Below are positions 27,253 to 35,052 of a stretch of 64,000 nucleotides of DNA, one piece after another (the stretch's first letter is position 1; each line of letters begins with the position of its first letter). The stretch comes from Hoylesella loescheii DSM 19665 = JCM 12249 = ATCC 15930 (lineage in GTDB: Bacteria > Bacteroidota > Bacteroidia > Bacteroidales > Bacteroidaceae), in assembly GCF_000378085.1 (NCBI RefSeq), contig NZ_KB899211.1, positions 148,100 to 212,099 of the forward strand. The letters are read 5' to 3'. Position numbers and translations under genes: made by a program. The notes below the pieces were generated by a model. It had not been told where the DNA came from. It did not search any database and saw nothing but the letters and a program-made list of their open reading frames with translations.

Positions 27253-28008
27253 TCAGAACTTAAAAAGGTCGCTCATCGTTAGCAAACCATTGTGTGTGGC
27301 GGCATATTCGGCTGCCAGCACTGCACCTTCTGCAAAACCGCGGCGCGAATGGGCATCGTGGGTGATGCTGATGCTGTCGGCCTCGCTGTCGTAAACGATG
27401 GTATGGATACCGGGAACCTCGCCTCGGCGGAAGCTGTCGATGGGCAATTGGTTGTCGGCCGTTTGTTCGCTGGGTATGATTGAGCCGTCAGCCAAGTGCT
27501 GCTCGCCCTTTACCCACGTTTCTTTGCGGTCTAGTTGTGCCACAATATCTTCGGCCAGGGTGATGGCTGTGCCCGATGGCGCGTCTTGTTTGTGCACGTG
27601 ATGGGTCTCTTCCATGTGTACGCCGTATTGTGGGAAGCGGTTCATCAGTTCGGCCAAGCGACGGTTGAGGGCTTGAAAGATGGCTACGCCAATAGAGAAG
27701 TTACTGGCCCAAAACAGCGTTTGACCCCCTTCTTGGCACATTTGGCGCACCTCTTCGCCGTGTTGGGCAAGCCATCCTGTGGAGCCCGACACCACTTTTA
27801 CGTTGTGGGCAAAGGCCTTGCGGTAGTTGTCGAAGGCCGATTGGGGCGTGGTAAATTCGATAGCCACGTCTGCCGAGGCAAAGGCGGGGCTATCGAAGTC
27901 GACTTGGTTGTCTTTGTCGATGATGCAAATGATGTTGTGGCCGCGCTGTTTGGCAATCTCTTCAATCATGCGGCCCATCTTTCCGTAGCCTATAATGGCG
28001 ATGTTCAT
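27253..28008 (-). CDS. dapB: 4-Hydroxy-tetrahydrodipicolinate reductase (DapB)
   Basis: A cytoplasmic NAD(P)H-dependent reductase in the lysine/meso-DAP pathway. The Rossmann motif GYGKMGRM is at 7-14 and the catalytic/substrate segment is HHVHKQDAPSGTA. The 251-residue length is normal. It supplies the DAP precursor expected by the DNPR-type MurE at the start of the window. A -7 promoter box lies about 105 bp upstream and lepB follows, perhaps as an operon. Confidence 0.96.
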   Translation of the reverse strand: MNIAIIGYGKMGRMIEEIAKQRGHNIICIIDKDNQVDFDSPAFASADVAIEFTTPQSAFDNYRKAFAHNVKVVSGSTGWLAQHGEEVRQMCQEGGQTLFWASNFSIGVAIFQALNRRLAELMNRFPQYGVHMEETHHVHKQDAPSGTAITLAEDIVAQLDRKETWVKGEQHLADGSIIPSEQTADNQLPIDSFRRGEVPGIHTIVYDSEADSISITHDAHSRRGFAEGAVLAAEYAATHNGLLTMSDLFKF

Positions 28009-28112
28009 GGGTTGTATTTTTTCTGCAATAATGATGTTATGTGTTCTCGGCGGTGAGCTTCGAACCTGCGTTGGGGTAGTGCCTATGGCGCGTAAACCCC
28101 TAATTTACTGCA

Positions 28113-28120
28113 CAAAGGTA
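28113..28120 (-). promoter_or_regulatory. Promoter -7 box, dapB
   Basis: Minus-strand TACCTTTG is an exact TAnnTTTG match; no clear -33 box is seen. The leader would be about 100 bases. Confidence 0.45.
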
Positions 28121-28180
28121 GCGAAAAAAGGGGTAATAGCCATCTTTTCACCTTTTCATTTTTTCACCCTTTCACCTTTT

Positions 28181-29308
28181 TTACCCATAAAGATGATAGC
28201 ATCCGCCTGCCAAAAGCTTTAAGATACCTTTCATTTCGAGTTGGAAAAGCAACACGGTGAGTCGCGAAATGGGGATGTTGGCCGTGAGCGACAGTTGGTT
28301 TATGGCTTGGTCGTTCTGTTTTTCTAGGGCCTGAACCACGGCTTGTTCTTCGTTGGAGAGTTGTGGAAAGAGTTGTCGCTCTATGCCTTGGCGTGTGGCT
28401 TGCATGCGTTTGAGGTCGGTTTCCCAACCTAGCGCGTGCACAAAGTCGGCTGCCGAGGAAACGAGTTGGGCCTTGTGGTCGCGTATCAGGTTGTTGCAGC
28501 CCTCGCTGTATGGTGCGCCCACAGGACCAGGGAAGGCGAAAACATCGCGGTTGTAGTCGCGAGCGATGGACGTGGTGATAAGTCCTCCGCCATGCGCAGC
28601 ACTCTCAACCAGCACACAAGCATCTGAAATGCCCGCCACGATGCGGTTTCTTCGCACGAAGTTTAGCTTGTCGGCGTTGGTGTTCGTGAGAAATTCGGTG
28701 AGCAGTCCGCCCTGTGTAAGCATCTCGTCGGCCGTTTGTTTGTGACGAGTGGGGTATAGATAGTCCAGCCCATGAGCCAGCACGCCCACCGTGTCTAGCC
28801 TGTTTGCCAAGGCTTGTCGGTGTGCGTTGATGTCTACGCCGTATGCCAGTCCGCTAACGATAAGCACTTCGGGACAGAGACTTTTCAGTTCCGAAACGAA
28901 ACGACGGATAAGGTCTTGCCCGTAGGCCGTACAGTGGCGCGTGCCAACAATGTTGATAACGCGTGCCCGATTGAGGTTGGCCGTACCCTTATAAAACAAC
29001 ACTAGCGGTGCATCGTCGCAGTTTTTGAGGCGTTGCGGGTAGTCGTCGTCGGCCAAAGAAAGTGCGCGTATGCCGTTGCGCAGGTTGTATTCCATCTCGG
29101 CATCGGCCACTTTGAGGTGCGTTTCAATGTTACGCATGGCCTCTTGCAGGCGTGGCGAGGCATCAGGCAGCACCTCGCGCAGGTCGTTTCGGTGCTCAAT
29201 GACGGCCGTAGCCGAACCCAATTGTCGGTATAGCTGTGCCAAACCGGCAAGGTTGAAATAGTTAACGCGCGTCAGGGCGATGGCGTTTCGGGTCTCGTTG
29301 TTATTCAT
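28181..29308 (-). CDS. dprA: DNA-processing protein DprA
   Basis: A cytoplasmic single-strand DNA binding protein that loads RecA during natural transformation and is also conserved in non-competent bacteria. The N-terminal helical region is followed by the Rossmann-like core with VGTRHCTAYGQDLIRRF, SGLAYGVDINAHR, the NFVRRNRIVAGIS signature and SAAHGGGLITT. A C-terminal winged-helix region follows (about 310-370). The 375-residue length is normal. It is followed by dapB on the same strand across a 172-bp gap with the dapB promoter. Confidence 0.94.
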   Translation of the reverse strand: MNNNETRNAIALTRVNYFNLAGLAQLYRQLGSATAVIEHRNDLREVLPDASPRLQEAMRNIETHLKVADAEMEYNLRNGIRALSLADDDYPQRLKNCDDAPLVLFYKGTANLNRARVINIVGTRHCTAYGQDLIRRFVSELKSLCPEVLIVSGLAYGVDINAHRQALANRLDTVGVLAHGLDYLYPTRHKQTADEMLTQGGLLTEFLTNTNADKLNFVRRNRIVAGISDACVLVESAAHGGGLITTSIARDYNRDVFAFPGPVGAPYSEGCNNLIRDHKAQLVSSAADFVHALGWETDLKRMQATRQGIERQLFPQLSNEEQAVVQALEKQNDQAINQLSLTANIPISRLTVLLFQLEMKGILKLLAGGCYHLYG

Positions 29309-29458
29309 GGACAGGGCTAAGTTTCTTTTTTAGTTTACAAGTTAACGAGTAGACGAGTTAACAAGGCCATAGCCAAGTAAACAGGTTGACGAGTAAACAG
29401 GTTGGCAAGACGCTATTTCCTGCCGTTTATACAACCGTTATCTTAACGGGAATATGGA

Positions 29459-29875
29459 TTATTTGTCGCCCGATTGCTGTTCTATGAAAGGCGCGAAAGC
29501 CTTGTCGATGTCTTCGCTCCGACTGAGACGACCGTTCACGAGGCATACAAGTTCGGCCGTGGCACGGAACGAAAGCTTATCGTCGCGTTTGCGGAAGATG
29601 TCGTGATGAAATACGTATCGGATGCCTTCTTGCGTAATTCGGAGTTTCGAAACAAGGATATCGTCGCATTGCAGCGGTGTTTTGTATTGTAGGTTCATAC
29701 GTGCCACCACCGCGTCTACACCCTTCTCGTGCAGTCCTGCGAAGCTTAGTCCTGCGTGTTTCAAGAAAAGGTGGCGCGTATGTTCTGTGTAATGCAAGTA
29801 GTTGGCGTTGTTAACAATGCCTTGGATGTCGCATTCGTAATCGCGAACTTCCATCTCGGTTGTGAATGTGTACAT
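29459..29875 (-). CDS. YbgC-type acyl-CoA thioesterase (hot-dog fold)
   Basis: A 138-residue 4HBT-family thioesterase that would hydrolyse acyl-CoA or acyl-ACP in the cytoplasm. The catalytic region VRDYECDIQGIVNNANYLHY is close to the family consensus, in which the Asp and the following Asn-rich stretch line the active site. It lies between repeat A3 upstream and a 150-bp spacer with GTTAACGAGT-like repeats before dprA. The specific substrate is unknown. Confidence 0.88.
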   Translation of the reverse strand: MYTFTTEMEVRDYECDIQGIVNNANYLHYTEHTRHLFLKHAGLSFAGLHEKGVDAVVARMNLQYKTPLQCDDILVSKLRITQEGIRYVFHHDIFRKRDDKLSFRATAELVCLVNGRLSRSEDIDKAFAPFIEQQSGDK

Positions 29876-29878
29876 ATA

Positions 29879-30105
29879 TATAAATCTTTAAAAGCCTCAC
29901 TCAAGCCCCTCTTCAAGGGGAGAGGGGAGTGATGTGCGTTATTAGTTGACGAGTTATTGAGTTGATATGTTCATGAGTTATTGAGTTGATAAGTTGATGA
30001 GTTATTGAGCTGATAAGTTGACAAGGATTGTCGTCCACTCTGCAACAAAGCATTTGGCTTAACTCCTTAACTTCATAACTCCTTAACTCCTTAACAAGTT
30101 ATCTC
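29879..30105. repeat. Family A composite repeat, copy A3
   Basis: Lies directly upstream of the thioesterase ATG. Read on the minus strand it has the same order as copies A2 and A4: AAGGAGTTA repeats, CCAAATGCTTTGTTGCAGAG, a TTGACAA-GGA-TTGTC palindrome region, TTGAGTTATT-type repeats, the CCCCTCT/AGAGGGG palindrome and GTGAGGCTTTTAAA about 14 bases before the start codon. Confidence 0.75.
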
Positions 30106-31397
30106 CTCAAATATTCATACCCAATCCTGCATCTTAGGCAGTTTTTGCGGTCGCAATACTCGTTTTTTAGTTGTATAAGGGCCTGCGTATCGCCGGCGTT
30201 ATTTACTTCTAGTCCGCATGCTTTCCACATTCTGATGATGTGGTTATCCTCCGCTTTCAGCTCGTCGAGCAGTTGGAAGGCGCGGTCGCACAAAGTTTCG
30301 TTGTGGCGATGACGACCATAGGCGAAGAGCACGGGCACAACGGTGTTGAGGATAAGCACGTCGCGCGAGACCGTTGAGAGTGCTTTGTCGCTGCCTTTAC
30401 TTTCTCCGCCGAACACGTAATGCGTTTGCCAGTAGGCTGAAACCTGCGTGGCTAAGGCCTTACGTAGTAGTGCCAAGTTTTCGCAAGCCACGATGTTGGC
30501 CAGCGATGCACGGCGCGAATGGTGAAGCATGGCCAGTTGTGACAGGCGGATATGTGGGAAATTCTGCGGCCTGAGTCGAAGAAACAACCACAAACTAGGG
30601 TCTAGCGGCTGCAAGTTAAACTTGTGTGCAAGGTAGGTGTACTCCTTTTTCAGCTGTCCAAAGTAGTTTTCGGCCATGGCCGCTTCTCTATGTCGGGTGG
30701 GTATGGCCGCATCGTTTAGCAGTCCTGCTTGCCCCATAAAGAGCGCTTCTATCTGAAAGGTGTTGTCGCGATGATGGTCAACGCATCGCAACGGAATGTT
30801 GGCGGCCCATCGTTCGAAGGCATCGCCGTTTACACCGAACCCAAAATTGCGCGCCAAAGTCATGAAGAAAGCGTCTTCCCACGAACCTCCCGCTTGCTCA
30901 ACGCGCCGTATCACTGCCTCGGTTTTGCTTTCCAACCGCTCCGTTTGTAAGGCCGCGAGCCAACTGTGCAGTGTAAGTCGTTGCAAATGGGGGATGATAT
31001 GGTGGCAAGGCGGGAACTTATCGGCCACCAGTAGTTCACTGTAGTGGGCCAAAACACCGCTAGGTACGGCCAATTCCATTTGTGGCAGTTGCTTACCGTC
31101 TTGCGTTTGGCATTCCATGTCTGCCTTCCCCACCACGTGCAGCACCACATTGTTATACCGCGGATCGTTTTGGTGTCCATGTTCGAACCACTGCGAGGCC
31201 GTGTTATGTATCTCGACGTTACCCACCCAGAGCGTATCTCCAAGCTTAACCTTGGCGTTAAAGAAGTCGGGACCTGCGTTATCGTTGTGCAATCCCGTAT
31301 CAATCACCTCCACATCTACGCCTTCGGTTGTTCTCAGAGGTGCAGTTGCGAAGAGCTTATGCTTCCAAACATAGTGCAGCAGTTGTTCCATGGGCAT
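30099..31397 (-). CDS. DUF2851 family protein
   Basis: A 432-residue protein of the DUF2851 family, found mainly in Bacteroidota and of unknown function. The N-terminal part (EQLLHYVWKHKLF, LHNDNAGPDFFNAKVKLG, VGNVEIHNTASQWFEHGH) is the conserved portion and contains acidic and His residues that could bind metal. The C-terminus carries a Cys motif (DRKNCLRCRIG). The frame opens upstream to 31484, but the promoter box at 31421-31428 and family alignment support starting at 31397 (or 31391). It is divergent from dusB. I assign no function. Confidence 0.85.
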   Translation of the reverse strand: MPMEQLLHYVWKHKLFATAPLRTTEGVDVEVIDTGLHNDNAGPDFFNAKVKLGDTLWVGNVEIHNTASQWFEHGHQNDPRYNNVVLHVVGKADMECQTQDGKQLPQMELAVPSGVLAHYSELLVADKFPPCHHIIPHLQRLTLHSWLAALQTERLESKTEAVIRRVEQAGGSWEDAFFMTLARNFGFGVNGDAFERWAANIPLRCVDHHRDNTFQIEALFMGQAGLLNDAAIPTRHREAAMAENYFGQLKKEYTYLAHKFNLQPLDPSLWLFLRLRPQNFPHIRLSQLAMLHHSRRASLANIVACENLALLRKALATQVSAYWQTHYVFGGESKGSDKALSTVSRDVLILNTVVPVLFAYGRHRHNETLCDRAFQLLDELKAEDNHIIRMWKACGLEVNNAGDTQALIQLKNEYCDRKNCLRCRIGYEYLRR

Positions 31398-31420
31398 TGC
31401 GATATAAGGGTTATGTAGTG

Positions 31421-31428
31421 CAAAACTA
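31421..31428 (-). promoter_or_regulatory. Promoter -7 box, DUF2851 gene
   Basis: Minus-strand TAGTTTTG, about 24 bases before the chosen start codon. The -33 box is not evident. Confidence 0.4.
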
Positions 31429-31520
31429 TAAAGAAAAAACGAAAAAATGGCCTTAAAAGTCAAGGAAAATGCGATTTTTCGCACTTAGCTATGCTTGCAA
31501 GTAGCTTGCGTGAGCATGTT

Positions 31521-31551
31521 TTTGTTTATTGGTTAAGTCTTCGTACCTTTG
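31521..31551 (+). promoter_or_regulatory. dusB promoter (Bacteroidota -33/-7 type)
   Basis: TTTG (31521-31524), a 19-base spacer, then TACCTTTG (31544-31551). The ATG of dusB begins only six bases after the -7 box, so the transcript should be leaderless or nearly so. Confidence 0.65.
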
Positions 31552-31556
31552 CAATT

Positions 31557-32558
31557 ATGAAAATAGGTAACATATCGTTTGATGCTCATCCGCTCTTCCT
31601 TGCTCCGATGGAAGACGTCACCGACATTGGTTTCAGACTTCTTTGCAAACGTTTTGGCGCGGCTATGGTATATACCGAGTTCGTTAGTGCCGAAGCATTG
31701 GTGCGCTCGGTGAAGTCTACTGTAAGCAAACTAACCATCAGCGACGAGGAACGTCCTGTGGGAATACAGATCTATGGGCGCGATGTGGAGTCGATGGTAG
31801 AGGCTGCACGCATCGTGGAACAAAGCCATCCCGACGTGATAGACATCAACTTTGGCTGTCCTGTGAAAAAGGTGGCAGGCAAAGGAGCAGGTGCGGGCAT
31901 GCTGAGAAATGTGCCGCTGATGTTGGAAATAACGCGCGAGGTGGTGCGTGCAGTGCGTACGCCCGTGACGGTGAAGACGCGATTGGGATGGAATTGCGAA
32001 GAAATTATCATCCCCACGCTCGCCGAACAATTGCAAGATTGTGGCATAGCTGCCCTTACCATACATGGTCGAACGCGTTCGCAGATGTACACGGGCGAGG
32101 CCGATTGGCGTTATATCGGTGAGGTGAAGGCCAATCCGCGTATCCATATCCCCATTATTGGCAACGGCGACATTTGCACACCGCAGCAAGCTAAAGAGGC
32201 TTTCGACCGCTATGGCGTTGATGCGGTGATGGTGGGACGTGCTACTTTCGGACGCCCATGGGTGTTTAAGGAGATGAAAGACCATCTTGAAGGCTTGCCC
32301 CGAGACCCATCGCTTACCTTAGACCGAAAGATTGACTTGCTGGAAGAGCAACTGCGCATTAACATCGAGCGTATAGACGAGTATCGTGGCATACTGCACA
32401 CGCGCCGTCATCTTGCGGCAAGTCCTATATTTAAGGGCATTCCCGATTTCAAACAAACGCGTATCGCCATGCTTCGTGCTGATAAGCAAGAAGAATTGAT
32501 TGCTATCTTGGAAGGCTGTCGCGAACGATTAAGAGGGTTGGAGCAGACTGTTGGGTGA
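31557..32558 (+). CDS. dusB: tRNA-dihydrouridine synthase (DusB type)
   Basis: A 333-residue flavin enzyme that reduces uridine to dihydrouridine in tRNA. The FMN/TIM-barrel motifs are present: PMEDVTDIGFR at the N-terminus, the catalytic Cys in NFGCPVKKVAGKGAG, HGRTRSQMYTGEADW, GNGDI and MVGRATFGRPW. Motif spacing fits DusB rather than DusA. The frame extends upstream to 31491, but the promoter lies inside that extension, so the ATG at 31557 is the start. It is followed by a six-unit 22-bp tandem array. Confidence 0.93.
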   Translation: MKIGNISFDAHPLFLAPMEDVTDIGFRLLCKRFGAAMVYTEFVSAEALVRSVKSTVSKLTISDEERPVGIQIYGRDVESMVEAARIVEQSHPDVIDINFGCPVKKVAGKGAGAGMLRNVPLMLEITREVVRAVRTPVTVKTRLGWNCEEIIIPTLAEQLQDCGIAALTIHGRTRSQMYTGEADWRYIGEVKANPRIHIPIIGNGDICTPQQAKEAFDRYGVDAVMVGRATFGRPWVFKEMKDHLEGLPRDPSLTLDRKIDLLEEQLRINIERIDEYRGILHTRRHLAASPIFKGIPDFKQTRIAMLRADKQEELIAILEGCRERLRGLEQTVG

Positions 32559-32570
32559 GACGCTGTTAAC

Positions 32571-32724
32571 CCCCTTATCGGCTACAAGCGAGTTGTAGTG
32601 CCACTACTAACGGCTGGTAGTGCCACTACCGATGTTTTGTAGCCACACTACCGATAATTTGTAGCCACACTACCGATAGCTTGTAGCCACACTACCGATA
32701 GCTTGTAGCCGCAGTACTAGTTGT
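32571..32724. repeat. 22-bp tandem array (about six units)
   Basis: Units begin at 32593, 32615, 32637, 32659, 32681 and 32703, a constant 22-bp period, with a weaker relative before 32593. The common core is TTGTAGCCACACTACC. The 32615 unit holds the near-palindrome GGTAGTGCCACTACC, and the others keep GTAG...CTAC symmetry. There is no spacer between units. It sits in the 275-bp gap between dusB and the convergent lipoprotein gene. Confidence 0.8.
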
Positions 32725-32833
32725 TTTGTACTGGCAGGTTGATGGTAAAGTCTTTGTTGATTGACGAAATTCTAAAACCAGTTTGTTTTGAGGATTACTC
32801 GTCAGCTTGTAACCTTCCAAGCGTGTTTGCGTT

Positions 32834-33319
32834 CTATTTGCGGGTGAATTCAATACGTCCACTCTCGATCACAAGGGGCGACTCGATGATTAGTTTCGAT
32901 TGGTTGGCGTCGAAAAACTCTATAACGCGCACCCCGATGAAATGAGATTTGCTATTTAGGTGTAGTAGATTTCGGCTTTGGCTTTTGCTATACATCAGCC
33001 CCCATTGGCCTTCCAGATCTTCATCAATTCGCTTTGTCCAGTCGGTTAGTACGGGTTTACCGCCAACCATCACTTGTTGGCGTGACCTATATAATATGTG
33101 TCCGGTATAAGTACCGTCGGTTTTAAAGACGAATTCTTGAGTAACTTCCGTTAATTCTGTCTGACTGAAATGATGCCAATGTCCCACAATCAGGTCGTGA
33201 TATTTCTCATTCAACTGCTTGGTGGCTGCTATTTCATCCGCATTAACCACAATGGGCTCGCGGTGACACGAGGCCAACAGGGTGGAGAAAGCGAAAAGCA
33301 CGTAGGCTAATATTTTCAT
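32834..33319 (-). CDS. Small hypothetical lipoprotein
   Basis: A 161-residue predicted lipoprotein: the signal peptide MKILAYVLFAFSTLLASC ends in a lipobox with the modified Cys at position 18. The mature part contains GHWHHFSQTELTEVTQEFVF and DGTYTGHILYRS, a pattern reminiscent of lipocalin-like beta-barrel domains of Bacteroidota, but I do not recognise a defined family. The frame opens upstream to 33430; the ATG at 33319 is chosen because it gives the lipobox and lies 44 bases after a good promoter. It is divergent from ung. Confidence 0.7.
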   Translation of the reverse strand: MKILAYVLFAFSTLLASCHREPIVVNADEIAATKQLNEKYHDLIVGHWHHFSQTELTEVTQEFVFKTDGTYTGHILYRSRQQVMVGGKPVLTDWTKRIDEDLEGQWGLMYSKSQSRNLLHLNSKSHFIGVRVIEFFDANQSKLIIESPLVIESGRIEFTRK

Positions 33320-33362
33320 AAACATGAGTAATATAAGTTTGAAATAATTTGCGATGATGTTG

Positions 33363-33394
33363 CAAATATAGCATAGTTTACCTAAACGAGCAAA
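33363..33394 (-). promoter_or_regulatory. Promoter of the small lipoprotein gene
   Basis: Minus-strand TTTG (33391-33394), a 20-base spacer, and TATATTTG (33363-33370): a full match to the -33/-7 consensus. Confidence 0.6.
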
Positions 33395-33414
33395 CGAATA
33401 TGCCCATTTTTTCA

Positions 33415-33422
33415 TACCTTTG
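33415..33422 (+). promoter_or_regulatory. Promoter -7 box, ung
   Basis: TACCTTTG, about 110 bp before the ung ATG and only 20 bp from the divergent lipoprotein promoter. The -33 box is weak. Confidence 0.45.
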
Positions 33423-33533
33423 TATGTCAAAAAACAACGTTATTCGCAAGCACAGGTCAACAATGAGGTAAGCATACCGCCTTATCTGCTTGTTAACAGG
33501 TCAACTTGTAAACTGATAATACAAACTGTAAAC

Positions 33534-34199
33534 ATGAACGTAGAGATAGAATCTTCGTGGAAAAGGCAGTTGGCCGACGAGTTCGAGAAGCCTTATTTCG
33601 AGGCTTTGTCTGCCTTTGTGCATGCCGAATACAAGCAATATCGATGCTTCCCGCCTGCACAATTGGTGTTCAACGCCTTTAACTTATGCCCTTTCGATAA
33701 GGTGAAAGTCGTGATAATCGGACAAGATCCCTATCACGACGATGGGCAAGCACATGGTCTAAGCTTCTCGGTTAACGATGGCGTACCTTTCCCGCCGTCG
33801 TTACAAAACATCTTTAAGGAGATAAACAACGACCTCGGTAAACCCATTCCCACAAGCGGAAACCTAACGCGTTGGGCCGAACAAGGCGTGCTTTTGCTCA
33901 ATGCTACTCTCACCGTGCGTGCCCATCAGGCAGCAAGTCACCAACGACAGGGCTGGGAAACGTTCACCGATGCAGCTATTGCCAAGCTCAATGCAGGGCG
34001 CGAGGGACTTGTTTTCATTCTATGGGGTGGTTATGCACGCTCGAAGTCTGCGCTAATCGATGCTCGTAAGCATTGCGTATTGCAGTCGGTTCACCCCTCA
34101 CCGCTATCGGCCAACCGTGGCGGATGGTTTGGCAACCATCACTTTTCGCAGGCTAACGCCTACCTTTCTTCGCGCGGACAAACGCCCATCAACTGGTAA
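33534..34199 (+). CDS. ung: Uracil-DNA glycosylase
   Basis: Family 1 UDG of 221 residues that removes uracil from DNA. The catalytic water-activating loop GQDPYH is at 63-68 (Asp65), and the C-terminal His loop is present as HPSPLSANRGG. The frame opens upstream to 33420, but the ATG at 33534 gives the normal N-terminus. The next gene begins three bases after its stop, implying co-transcription. Confidence 0.96.
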   Translation: MNVEIESSWKRQLADEFEKPYFEALSAFVHAEYKQYRCFPPAQLVFNAFNLCPFDKVKVVIIGQDPYHDDGQAHGLSFSVNDGVPFPPSLQNIFKEINNDLGKPIPTSGNLTRWAEQGVLLLNATLTVRAHQAASHQRQGWETFTDAAIAKLNAGREGLVFILWGGYARSKSALIDARKHCVLQSVHPSPLSANRGGWFGNHHFSQANAYLSSRGQTPINW

Positions 34200-34202
34200 A
34201 CA

Positions 34203-34817
34203 ATGAACAACAACATACCGCCCATTATGCAAGTGGGCAACATACTTATCTCTTCCGACCTCATCACCGAATGCTTTTGTTGCGACCTCGACGCCTGCAA
34301 GGGTGCTTGTTGCATCGAGGGTGATGCTGGAGCACCCGTTACGCTCGATGAAATTGCAGCCATGGAAGATAATCTCGACATCGTTTGGAACGATCTCTCG
34401 ACACAGGCACAGGCTGTTATCGACAAACAGGGCGTGGCCTGTAACGACCGCGAGGGCGACCTCGTGACGAGTATTGTTAATGGGAAAGACTGTGTTTTTA
34501 CTTGTTACGACAAGGGACTTTGCCTCTGTACGTTCGACCGAGCACATCGTGCAGGGCTCTGTTCGTTTCGCAAACCCATATCCTGTGCACTTTATCCCAT
34601 TCGTGAAAAGCGTTTCGATGACGACCTTGTAGGCTTGAACTATCACCGTTGGGAAGTGTGTAAGCCTGCCGTAAAGAAAGGGCGCGAACTGAATCTACCC
34701 CTCTATCGCTTTTTGGAAGGTCCGCTAACCGAGCGGTTTGGACGTGAATGGTACGCCGAACTATGCGAGGTGGCCGAGAGTTTAAAGGTAGAAGGAGAAG
34801 AAGGTAGTAAGGAGTAA
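34203..34817 (+). CDS. DUF3109 family Cys-rich protein
   Basis: A 204-residue protein of the DUF3109 family, related to YkgJ-type zinc/iron-sulfur proteins. It has a dense N-terminal Cys group (C24, C26, C27, C32, C36, C37 in CFCCDLDACKGACC) and more Cys in CVFTCYDKGLCLC and GLCSFRKPISCALYPIR, enough to bind one or more metal centres. There is no signal peptide, so it should be cytoplasmic. It is tightly linked to ung (3 bp), which may reflect co-expression only. No function is established. Confidence 0.82.
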   Translation: MNNNIPPIMQVGNILISSDLITECFCCDLDACKGACCIEGDAGAPVTLDEIAAMEDNLDIVWNDLSTQAQAVIDKQGVACNDREGDLVTSIVNGKDCVFTCYDKGLCLCTFDRAHRAGLCSFRKPISCALYPIREKRFDDDLVGLNYHRWEVCKPAVKKGRELNLPLYRFLEGPLTERFGREWYAELCEVAESLKVEGEEGSKE

Positions 34818-35040
34818 GATTGAGGAATTAAGGAGATATGGAGTTAAGGAGTTAAGCCAAATGCTTGGTTGCAGAGTGAATGACAATCCTTGTCAACTTG
34901 TTAAGGAGTTAAGGAGTTATGGAGTTAAGGAGTTAAGCCAAATGCTTGGCCGCAGAGAGAACGACAATCCTTGTCAACTAACAAGGCATATCACTCCCCT
35001 CTTCCCTCGGAGAGGGGTTGGGGGTGAGGCTTTTTAAATA
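34815..35040. repeat. Family A composite repeat, copy A4 (internally duplicated)
   Basis: Contains the AAGCCAAATGCTTGG...GACAATCCTTGTCAA block twice, 81 bp apart (about 34853 and 34934). The CCCCTC...GAGGGG palindrome follows, then GTGAGGCTTTTTAAA about 17 bases before the start codon of the YeiH-like gene. Confidence 0.75.
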
Positions 35041-35052
35041 TAATATCACACA

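Noticed and set aside
28009..28180. tRNA-like TTCGAACC sequence near 28069
   Set aside because: No acceptor, D or anticodon stem can be formed around it.
32571..32724. CRISPR array
   Set aside because: Units follow each other every 22 bp with no unique spacers, and no cas gene is in the window.
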